The notes below the pieces were generated by a model, which was not told where the DNA came from, ran no database searches, and worked only from the letters and a program-made list of their open reading frames with translations. 6,285 nt of DNA from the NCBI RefSeq assembly GCF_002943415.1, contig NZ_PTQZ01000080.1, forward strand, positions 1,009 to 7,293, given 5' to 3'. Positions 1-5,126 of the stretch are shown piece by piece. Each line of letters opens with the position of its first letter. Positions within the stretch are counted from its first letter, which is position 1. The position numbers were made by a program, and so were the translations under genes. Source of the DNA: Amnimonas aquatica (lineage in GTDB: Bacteria; Pseudomonadota; Gammaproteobacteria; Pseudomonadales; Moraxellaceae).

Positions 1-380
1 GCGCGCGCGCGCTGCTTGGCGATGACGTGCTGACGGCGACCGAAGAGGACTGGTACACCGAGTACCTGGCCCCCGTGCTGGCGATCAAGGTCGTCGACGG
101 CCTCGACGAGGCCATCGCGCACATCAACCAGTACGGCTCGCACCACACCGACGCCATCGTCACCGAGAACTACACCAAGGCCCGCCGCTTCCTCGCCGAG
201 GTCGACTCCAGCTCGGTCATGGTGAACGCCTCCACGCGCTTCGCCGACGGCTTCGAGTACGGCCTGGGCGCCGAGATCGGCATTTCCACCGACAAGATCC
301 ACGCCCGCGGCCCGGTCGGCCTGGAAGGCCTGACCTCGCAGAAGTGGATCGTGCTCGGCGACGGGCAGATCCGCCAGTGA
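1..380 (+). CDS. proA: Glutamate-5-semialdehyde dehydrogenase (gamma-glutamyl phosphate reductase), C-terminal fragment
   Basis: Cytoplasmic enzyme of proline synthesis that reduces L-glutamyl 5-phosphate to glutamate 5-semialdehyde with NADPH. The reading frame is open from base 3 and ends at TGA 378-380, so about 125 C-terminal residues are visible and the 5' part lies outside the window. Family landmarks seen are ATEEDW, the segment [20 protein letters not shown] and [13 protein letters not shown], which match the well-conserved C-terminal end of ProA. The catalytic cysteine and most of the NADPH-binding domain are upstream and cannot be checked. The GTG at 27 is an internal valine codon, not a start, because the family similarity continues upstream of it. 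The protein ends GQIRQ, as is normal for the family. It is followed by a 106-base gap before nadD. Identification is secure; completeness of the gene cannot be judged. Confidence 0.96.
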   Translation, partial: ARALLGDDVLTATEEDWYTEYLAPVLAIKVVDGLDEAIAHINQYGSHHTDAIVTENYTKARRFLAEVDSSSVMVNASTRFADGFEYGLGAEIGISTDKIHARGPVGLEGLTSQKWIVLGDGQIRQ

Positions 381-441
381 CCCTCCGCCGCGGTCGCCAC
401 GCGTCCCGGGCCGGTGGTCCGGGGATGCGCGCGGCGGCCGC

Positions 442-474
442 CCGGCCCGGCGCCATGACGGCGGACCGGGCCGG
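442..474 (+). other. Strong GC-rich stem-loop in the proA-nadD intergenic gap
   Basis: Bases 442-454 pair with 460-463 and 466-474, giving 13 G-C pairs with a 2-base bulge (464-465) and a 5-base loop (ATGAC, 455-459). It ends two bases before the nadD ribosome binding site GGAG (477-480). No T-run follows, so it is not a standard intrinsic terminator. It could slow or protect a proA transcript end, or act in the nadD leader. The pairing is seen directly; the function is unknown. The rest of the 381-486 gap shows no convincing promoter. Confidence 0.5.
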
Positions 475-476
475 AC

Positions 477-480
477 GGAG
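477..480 (+). promoter_or_regulatory. nadD ribosome binding site
   Basis: GGAG lies 6 bases before the ATG at 487. It supports that start; the earlier ATG at 455 is in another frame. Confidence 0.65.
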
Positions 481-486
481 CCGGAC

Positions 487-1167
487 ATGACCGGCCTCAC
501 CCTGCTTTTCGGCGGCTCCTTCGACCCGGTCCACCGGGGCCACGTGGAAACCGCGCGCGCCTCCCAGCACCTGACCGGCGCCTGCCAGATCATCTGGCTG
601 CCCACCCCGCGCTCGCCGTTGAAAGCCCGCACCGGCGCCACGCCGGAGCAGCGCGCCGAGCTGCTCCGGCTGGCACTGGCCGATGCCGGCGAGCCGTCCT
701 GGCTGCTCGACACCGAGGAGCTGCGGCTGCCACCACCGACCTACAGCATAGACACCCTTCGGCGCTGGCGCGCGCGCCTCGGCGCCGACCGGCCGCTGGC
801 CTTCCTGATGGGCCGCGACAGCCTGGCCGGTCTCGCCGCCTGGCGCGACTGGCGGCGCCTGTGCGAATACGCGCACCTGGTCGTGGCGAGCCGGCCGGGG
901 CACGATGCCGCGCTACCGACAGAGATCGAAAACTGGGCAGAAAACCGGCGGATTTCACGGGCCGAGCTGCTACAATCGCGCCCCTTCGGCAGCCTGCTGC
1001 TGCTCGACACCCCGCCCTGGCCTGTCTCCAGCACCGACCTGCGCGCCGCGCTGGCGGACGGACGGCAGACCTCGGACTGGCTAGCACCAGCCGTACGGGA
1101 CTATATTGACCATCATGGCCTGTACCTTGAACAGGGCCATGACCAGGAGAGCCACGCAAGCCCATGA
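487..1167 (+). CDS. nadD: Nicotinate-nucleotide adenylyltransferase
   Basis: Transfers AMP from ATP to nicotinate mononucleotide to make deamido-NAD, a late step of NAD synthesis in the cytoplasm. The 226-residue protein opens with the nucleotidyltransferase signature GGSFDPVHRGH (residues 9-19), including the HxGH motif H16-R-G-H19 that binds ATP phosphates. The second family motif SSTDLR (181-186) is present near the C-terminus, and MGRDSLAGLAAWRDW (108-122) matches the substrate-binding part of NadD. E. coli NadD is 213 residues. The extra length is mostly a polar tail after GLYLEQ. The start is fixed by GGAG 6 bases upstream and by the signature beginning at residue 9. The stop overlaps the rsfS start (ATGA, 1164-1167), implying translational coupling. 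Codons at about 904-980 are unusually AT-rich, with CTA, ACA, TCA and ATT, unlike the neighbouring genes; see the putative promoter at 968-976. Confidence 0.97.
   Translation: MTGLTLLFGGSFDPVHRGHVETARASQHLTGACQIIWLPTPRSPLKARTGATPEQRAELLRLALADAGEPSWLLDTEELRLPPPTYSIDTLRRWRARLGADRPLAFLMGRDSLAGLAAWRDWRRLCEYAHLVVASRPGHDAALPTEIENWAENRRISRAELLQSRPFGSLLLLDTPPWPVSSTDLRAALADGRQTSDWLAPAVRDYIDHHGLYLEQGHDQESHASP
968..976 (+). promoter_or_regulatory. Possible internal extended -10 promoter element inside nadD
   Basis: TGCTACAAT fits an extended -10 (TGn then TACAAT, 5 of 6 to TATAAT). It lies at the end of an AT-rich islet (about 920-976) in otherwise GC-rich coding sequence. No -35 box is visible at 15-19 bases spacing, so it rests on the extended -10 alone. 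If active, it would start transcription about 180 bases before rsfS and feed rsfS-rlmH-mrdA-rodA independently of proA and nadD. Confidence 0.3.
1113..1142 (+). other. Inverted repeat at the nadD 3' end, just before the rsfS ribosome binding site
   Basis: TCATGGCC (1113-1120) pairs with GGCCATGA (1135-1142). The stem extends inward as TGT (1121-1123) with ACA (1131-1133) around a bulged G1134, leaving a 7-base loop. It lies in the codons of the NadD C-terminal tail and ends two bases before AGGAGA (1145-1150), the likely rsfS ribosome binding site, which has a long 13-base spacer to ATG 1164. There is no T-run, so a terminator is unlikely. A role in rsfS initiation or mRNA processing is only a guess. 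Confidence 0.4.
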
Positions 1168-1532
1168 CCGCCCTCGATGCCGACACGCAGCGTCTGCAGG
1201 ACACTGCCCTCAACGCACTGGCCGACCTCAAGGCCCAGCATGTCACCATTCTCGATGTACGCCCCCTGACCAGCATGGCCGATGTCATGATCATCGCCAG
1301 CGGCACCTCCACGCGCCACGTCAGGGCCCTGGCCGACGAGGTCCAGGAGAAAGCCAAGGCCGCCGGTTTCCGCCCGGTCGGCGTCGAAGGCGAACGTGAA
1401 GGCGAGTGGGTGCTGATCGACCTGGCCGGCGTCATCGTGCATGTCATGCTGCCCGCCACCCGCGTCTTCTACGACCTGGAACGCCTGTGGACCGTGCAGG
1501 GTGCCGCCACGCCGGCCGGCGCCTCGCACTGA
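1164..1532 (+). CDS. rsfS: Ribosomal silencing factor RsfS (YbeB/Iojap family)
   Basis: Binds ribosomal protein uL14 on the 50S subunit and blocks joining with 30S, lowering translation in stationary phase or starvation (known for the family). The 122-residue protein shows the Iojap-family core: the helix-strand start ALADLKAQHVTILDVRPLT, then SMADVMIIASGTSTRHV (37-53), GVEGEREGEWVLIDLAGV (73-90) and the FYDLERLW segment (102-109). E. coli RsfS is 105 residues; this one has a short extra C-terminal tail rich in Ala and Gly. The ATG overlaps the nadD stop by 4 bases, so reinitiation by ribosomes finishing nadD is likely. AGGAGA at 1145-1150 is a candidate ribosome binding site with wide spacing. 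It is followed after 22 bases by rlmH, the usual partner gene. Confidence 0.96.
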   Translation: MTALDADTQRLQDTALNALADLKAQHVTILDVRPLTSMADVMIIASGTSTRHVRALADEVQEKAKAAGFRPVGVEGEREGEWVLIDLAGVIVHVMLPATRVFYDLERLWTVQGAATPAGASH

Positions 1533-1554
1533 CCCCCCGCCTCCGGACCGCGTC

Positions 1555-2022
1555 GTGAAGATCCGCCTGCTGGCCGTCGGCACCCGCATGCCCGACTGGG
1601 TGACCAGCGGCTACGACGACTACGCCAAGCGCCTCACCGATGATGTCCGCCTGGAGCTGGTCGAGATTCCCGCCGGCAAGCGCGGCAAGAACGCCGATGT
1701 CGTCCGCCTGACCGAAAAGGAGGGCGAGGCCCAGCTCGCCGCCATCCATCCGCAGGACTTCGTGGTGGCGCTGGAGGTCGGCGGCAAGGCGCTGAGCACC
1801 GAAGATTTGTCGCAAAACCTCGGGCGCTGGCTGCAGGAAGGTCGTAATATCAGCCTGCTTGTCGGCGGCCCGGAAGGCCTCGCCCCCGCAGCACGGGCGC
1901 GTGCCGACATGCAGTGGTCGCTGTCGCGCCTGACCCTGCCGCATCCGATGGTGCGCGTGCTCCTGGCGGAACAGATCTATCGCGCCTGGACCCTGCTCAA
2001 GGGCCATCCCTACCATCGCTGA
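1555..2022 (+). CDS. rlmH: 23S rRNA (pseudouridine-1915-N3)-methyltransferase RlmH
   Basis: SPOUT-family SAM-dependent enzyme that methylates N3 of pseudouridine 1915 in helix 69 of 23S rRNA, acting on assembled 70S ribosomes (family knowledge). With the GTG start at 1555 the protein is 155 residues, equal to the E. coli protein, and begins VKIRLLAVGTRMPDW, aligning with E. coli MKLQLVAVGTKMPDW. Other landmarks are EIPAGKRGKNAD (37-48), the SAM-binding knot segment LLVGGPEGLAP (101-111) and the C-terminal LTLPHPMVRVLLAEQIYRAW plus HPYHR. The frame is open back to 1441, but that upstream part overlaps rsfS, is Pro/Arg-rich and resembles nothing, so GTG 1555 is chosen. The gap from rsfS is C-rich; only a short GGA (1545-1547) could serve as ribosome binding site, so translation may depend on upstream ribosomes. 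Confidence 0.96.
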   Translation: MKIRLLAVGTRMPDWVTSGYDDYAKRLTDDVRLELVEIPAGKRGKNADVVRLTEKEGEAQLAAIHPQDFVVALEVGGKALSTEDLSQNLGRWLQEGRNISLLVGGPEGLAPAARARADMQWSLSRLTLPHPMVRVLLAEQIYRAWTLLKGHPYHR

Positions 2023-2039
2023 GTCTTGCCACCGCTGAG
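2013..2039 (+). repeat. Short imperfect direct repeat across the rlmH stop and the rlmH-mrdA gap
   Basis: CCATCGCTGAG (2013-2023) recurs as CCACCGCTGAG (2029-2039), 10 of 11 identical, offset by 16 bases. The first copy contains the last codons and stop of rlmH. It may be a small local duplication, or chance. Confidence 0.3.
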
Positions 2040-2041
2040 CC

Positions 2042-3961
2042 ATGAACCAGAAGAACATGCCGAAGGGCAGCCGCAGGCCGGAACGGCTGATGCTCAAGGA
2101 CCAGCAGCAGGAGACCGTGCTGTTCCGCAACCGCGCGGCCTTCGCCGGCGGTTTCGTGCTGTTCGCCTTCGGCATCCTGCTCATGCGCTACGGCTGGCTG
2201 CAGCTCATGCAGCACGAGACCTACGCCACGCTGTCGGAAAACAACCGCATCCACCTGGAGGCCATTTCGCCGCCGCGCGGGTTCATCTACGACCGCAACG
2301 GCGTGCTGCTGGCCGACAACCGGCCGGTGTTCGCGCTGGTGGTGAACCGCCAGCAGGCCGGCAACCTCGATGAGGTCATCGAGCGCCTGACGCCGGTGCT
2401 CAGCCTGTCTCCGGAGGAGATCAGCCGCTTCCGCAACCGCCTGCGCGTGGCCCGCCGCTACGAGCCCGTGCCCATCCGCACGCGCCTCAGCGAGGAGGAC
2501 CTGGCCAGCTTCTCGGAAGTGCGCTACCAGTTTCCCGGCGTCACCGCCGAGGTCGAGATCTCGCGCTACTACCCGCAGGGCGAGCTCTTCGCGCACGTAC
2601 TGGGCTATGTCTCGCGCATTTCCGAAGAGGAACAGAAGACCCTCGACCCGACGGCCTATGCCGGCACGCACCTGATCGGCAAGCTCGGCATCGAGAAATT
2701 CTACGAGTCGGCGCTGCACGGCAAGGTCGGCTACCAGCACGTCGAGACCAACGCCTACGGCCGCCAGATCCGCGTGCTCAAGCGCACGCCGCCGCAGCGC
2801 GGCACCGACCTGACCCTGCACCTGGACATCAAGCTGCAGCAGATCGCCCACGAGCAGCTCGCCGGCCGCCGCGGCGCGGTGGTGGCCATCGACCCCGCCA
2901 CCGGCGGCGTGCTGGCCTTCGTCAGCAACCCGGGCTTCGATCCAAACCTGTTCGTCGGCGGCATTCCCGGTCCGCTGTACCGCGGCCTGCGCGACCACGA
3001 GGACCGCCCGCTGTACAACCGCGCCCTGCAGGGTATCTACCCGCCGGGCTCGACCATCAAGCCCTTCGCCGGCCTCGGCGGCATCCACTACGGCCTGGTG
3101 GACTGGGACTACAAGATCTCCGACCCCGGCTACTTCATGCTGCCCGGCGTCAATCACCGCTTCCGCGACTGGAAGAAGCAGGGTCACGGCATCGTCGACC
3201 TGTACCGGGCCATCGAGATCTCCTGCGACACCTACTTCTACCAGATGTCCGACCGCATGGGCGTGGACCGCTTCCACGACTGGATGAAGGAATTCGGCTT
3301 CGGCGAAAAGACCGGCATCGACCTGGTCAACGAGAAGACCGGCACGCTGCCGTCGGTGGCCTGGAAACGCAAGCGCCTGCGCGCACCCTGGTACCGCGGC
3401 GAAATGATGTCGGTGGGCATCGGCCAGGGTTATTTCACCGCCACCCCGCTGCAGGTGGCGCTGGCCACCGCCATCGTCGCCAACAACGGCCTGAAGGTGA
3501 AGCCGCAGCTGCTGCGTTCCAGCCACGGCCCCAACCCCGTGCAGCCGGAGCCGGCGGCGAAGGAGCACATCGCCTTCAACGGCCAGCCCGAGGACTGGGA
3601 CAGGATGCACGAGGCCATGCGCCGCGTGGTCCATGGCGCCGGCACCGCCGGCGGCATCCGCCGCGGCCTGGTCGGCTACGACATCGCCGGCAAGACCGGT
3701 ACCGCCCAGGTCAAGAGCATCAAGCAGAACGAGAAGTACGACGAGTCCCGCCTCGATCCGCGCCACTGGGACCACGCCTGGTTCATGGGCTTCGCGCCGG
3801 TGATGAACCCGAAGATCGCGGTAGCCGTGCTGATCGAGAACGGCCGCCACGGCAGCACGGCGGCGGCGCCGATCGCGCGCGCGCTGTTCGACTACGAAAT
3901 CAACGGCATCGTGGCGCCGCCGCCGGCGCTGACCGAGCCCGCATCCGGAGGCGGTGAATGA
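2042..3961 (+). CDS. mrdA: Penicillin-binding protein 2, elongasome transpeptidase
   Basis: Class B PBP that crosslinks peptidoglycan during cell elongation, anchored in the inner membrane and working in the periplasm with RodA. The 639-residue protein (E. coli 633) has a basic cytoplasmic tail, one membrane segment (about 33-50), the dimerisation/pedestal region beginning near PPRGFIYDRNG (77-87), and the transpeptidase domain. All three active-site motifs are present: S337-T-I-K340 with the acylated serine, S394-C-D396, and K551-T-G553 (E. coli has KSG at the last). D361, D376, H382 and C395 match in spacing the zinc ligands reported for Acinetobacter PBP2. The start is uncertain: ATG 2042 has no clear ribosome binding site, while ATG 2090 (residue 17) would give a tail closer to the usual length and has GGAA 6 bases upstream. 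The stop overlaps rodA by 4 bases. The identification itself is secure. Confidence 0.97.
   Translation: MNQKNMPKGSRRPERLMLKDQQQETVLFRNRAAFAGGFVLFAFGILLMRYGWLQLMQHETYATLSENNRIHLEAISPPRGFIYDRNGVLLADNRPVFALVVNRQQAGNLDEVIERLTPVLSLSPEEISRFRNRLRVARRYEPVPIRTRLSEEDLASFSEVRYQFPGVTAEVEISRYYPQGELFAHVLGYVSRISEEEQKTLDPTAYAGTHLIGKLGIEKFYESALHGKVGYQHVETNAYGRQIRVLKRTPPQRGTDLTLHLDIKLQQIAHEQLAGRRGAVVAIDPATGGVLAFVSNPGFDPNLFVGGIPGPLYRGLRDHEDRPLYNRALQGIYPPGSTIKPFAGLGGIHYGLVDWDYKISDPGYFMLPGVNHRFRDWKKQGHGIVDLYRAIEISCDTYFYQMSDRMGVDRFHDWMKEFGFGEKTGIDLVNEKTGTLPSVAWKRKRLRAPWYRGEMMSVGIGQGYFTATPLQVALATAIVANNGLKVKPQLLRSSHGPNPVQPEPAAKEHIAFNGQPEDWDRMHEAMRRVVHGAGTAGGIRRGLVGYDIAGKTGTAQVKSIKQNEKYDESRLDPRHWDHAWFMGFAPVMNPKIAVAVLIENGRHGSTAAAPIARALFDYEINGIVAPPPALTEPASGGGE
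3915..3956 (+). promoter_or_regulatory. Possible hairpin covering the rodA ribosome binding site
   Basis: Bases 3915-3926 can pair with 3945-3956: 10 Watson-Crick pairs, one G-T and one G-A mismatch, around an 18-base loop. The right arm includes the rodA ribosome binding site GGAGG (3947-3951). The left arm lies in the last mrdA codons, so ribosomes finishing mrdA would open it. In GC-rich sequence such pairing can arise by chance. Confidence 0.35.
3947..3951 (+). promoter_or_regulatory. rodA ribosome binding site
   Basis: GGAGG with a 6-base spacer to ATG 3958. It sits inside the last codons of mrdA and fixes the rodA start. Confidence 0.75.
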
Positions 3962-5106
3962 AAGACACGCAGAGCCGCTTCCTGCGCCAGTCGGCACAGA
4001 GCGGTGCCGAATTCGAGAAGCGCACCGACCTCTGGGGCATTCTCCGGCTCGACCCGACGCTGGCCACGCTGCTGGCCACTGCCACCGGCATCGGCCTGCT
4101 GGCGCTCTACAGCGCCAGCGGTGCCGACACCGCCATGACCATGAAGCAGGCCAGCAGCTTCATGATCGGCTTCGTGGTCATGATGGTGTTCGCGCGCATT
4201 CCGCCCAGCACCTATGCCTACATCTCGCCATGGTTCTACGGCGGCGGCGTCATCCTGCTGGTCGGCGTCGCGCTGTTCGGCGAGATCCGCATGGGCGCCC
4301 AGCGCTGGATCACCATTCCCGGCGTCACCAGCGTGCAGCCGTCCGAGTTCCTCAAGCTCGCCATGCCCATGATGCTGGCCTGGTACCTGTCCATGCGTCC
4401 GCTGCCGCTGCGCGCCATGGACATCGTGATCTGCTTCGGCCTGATCCTGATCCCGGCCGGGCTGATCGCCGAACAGCCCGACCTGGGCACGGCCATCCTG
4501 GTGTTCGCCAGCGGCTTCTTCGTGCTCTTCCTCGCCGGCCTGCCGTGGAAGCTCATGGGCGGCCTGGCCGCCATCTTCGCCGCCGTGGCGCCGTTCGCCT
4601 GGCACATGCTGCACGACTACCAGCAGCGCCGCATCCTGACCCTGTTCGACCCCGAGTCCGACCCGCTCGGCAACGGCTGGAACATCATCCAGTCGAAGAC
4701 CGCCATCGGCTCCGGCGGACTGTTCGGCAAGGGCTGGCTGGACGGCTCGCAGTCGCACCTGCACTTCCTGCCGGAAGGCCACACCGACTTCATTATCGCG
4801 GCCTATTCCGAGGAGTTCGGCTACATCGGCGTGATCGTGCTGATCGCGCTCTACCTGGCCATCCTCGGTCGCGCCTTCCAGATCGCCACGCAGGCGCAGA
4901 CTTCCTACGGCCGCCTGCTGGCCGGCGCCATCACGCTGTCGTTCTTCGTCTATGTCTTTGTCAACGCGGGCATGGTCAGCGGCATTCTTCCCGTGGTGGG
5001 CGTGCCCCTGCCCTTCATCAGCTACGGGGGCACGGCCATCATCACCCTGATGTCGGGCTTCGGCGTCCTGATGTCCATCCAGGCCCATCGCAAGCTGATG
5101 GGCTGA
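3958..5106 (+). CDS. rodA: Peptidoglycan glycosyltransferase RodA (SEDS family)
   Basis: Integral inner-membrane enzyme that polymerises lipid II into glycan strands for lateral wall growth, in complex with PBP2. It is 382 residues (E. coli 370), with a cytoplasmic N-terminal tail of about 33 residues and about ten hydrophobic segments from LDPTLATLLATATGIGLLAL onward. Family landmarks are GAQRWI (113-118), QPSE (127-130), QPDLGTAILV (173-182), DPESDPLGNGWNIIQSKTAI (231-250) and the large periplasmic-loop motif FLPEGHTDFI. D277 in HTDF corresponds to the essential aspartate of SEDS enzymes (E. coli D262). The C-terminal SEDS signature SGILPVVGVPLPFISYGG is complete (341-358). The start is set by GGAGG upstream. 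ATGA overlap with mrdA suggests coupled, roughly equal synthesis of the two partners. A gap of 20 bases follows before mltB. Confidence 0.97.
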   Translation: MKDTQSRFLRQSAQSGAEFEKRTDLWGILRLDPTLATLLATATGIGLLALYSASGADTAMTMKQASSFMIGFVVMMVFARIPPSTYAYISPWFYGGGVILLVGVALFGEIRMGAQRWITIPGVTSVQPSEFLKLAMPMMLAWYLSMRPLPLRAMDIVICFGLILIPAGLIAEQPDLGTAILVFASGFFVLFLAGLPWKLMGGLAAIFAAVAPFAWHMLHDYQQRRILTLFDPESDPLGNGWNIIQSKTAIGSGGLFGKGWLDGSQSHLHFLPEGHTDFIIAAYSEEFGYIGVIVLIALYLAILGRAFQIATQAQTSYGRLLAGAITLSFFVYVFVNAGMVSGILPVVGVPLPFISYGGTAIITLMSGFGVLMSIQAHRKLMG

Positions 5107-5116
5107 CAACACACTC

Positions 5117-5121
5117 GGAGG
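5117..5121 (+). promoter_or_regulatory. mltB ribosome binding site
   Basis: GGAGG with a 5-base spacer to ATG 5127. It decides the start, because the frame is open far upstream (to 3954) through rodA. Confidence 0.75.
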
Positions 5122-5126
5122 ATTGC

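Noticed and set aside
1..12. Alternating GC run (six GC units) at the window edge, a possible Z-DNA or simple repeat
   Set aside because: It is short, lies in frame within proA coding sequence (Ala-Arg-Ala), and is expected in sequence this GC-rich.
1511..1520. Self-complementary GCCGGCCGGC near the end of rsfS, a possible terminator or site
   Set aside because: It has no loop or T-run and encodes an Ala/Gly-rich tail; the GC-rich palindrome is likely chance.
1441..1554. Longer rlmH starting at ATG 1441
   Set aside because: The extra 38 residues are rsfS read out of frame, Pro/Cys/Arg-rich, and RlmH proteins begin exactly at the GTG at 1555.
1807..1850. AT-richer patch in rlmH with TTGTCG and TAATAT as a possible promoter
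   Set aside because: The two boxes are 32 bases apart and the -10 matches only 4 of 6, so there is no usable promoter geometry.
1997..3997. Long open frame of 666 codons on the - strand opposite mrdA
   Set aside because: It shares the codon register of mrdA, so it stays open simply because mrdA avoids TTA, CTA and TCA codons. Its translation is an Ala/Gly/Val/Arg/His-rich sequence with no recognisable domain, whereas mrdA has all PBP2 motifs.
3954..5126. In-frame upstream extension of mltB, which would make a 739-residue fusion protein
   Set aside because: The extension is rodA read out of frame (Arg/His/Pro/Ala-rich). A signal peptide and a GGAGG site mark the real start at 5127.
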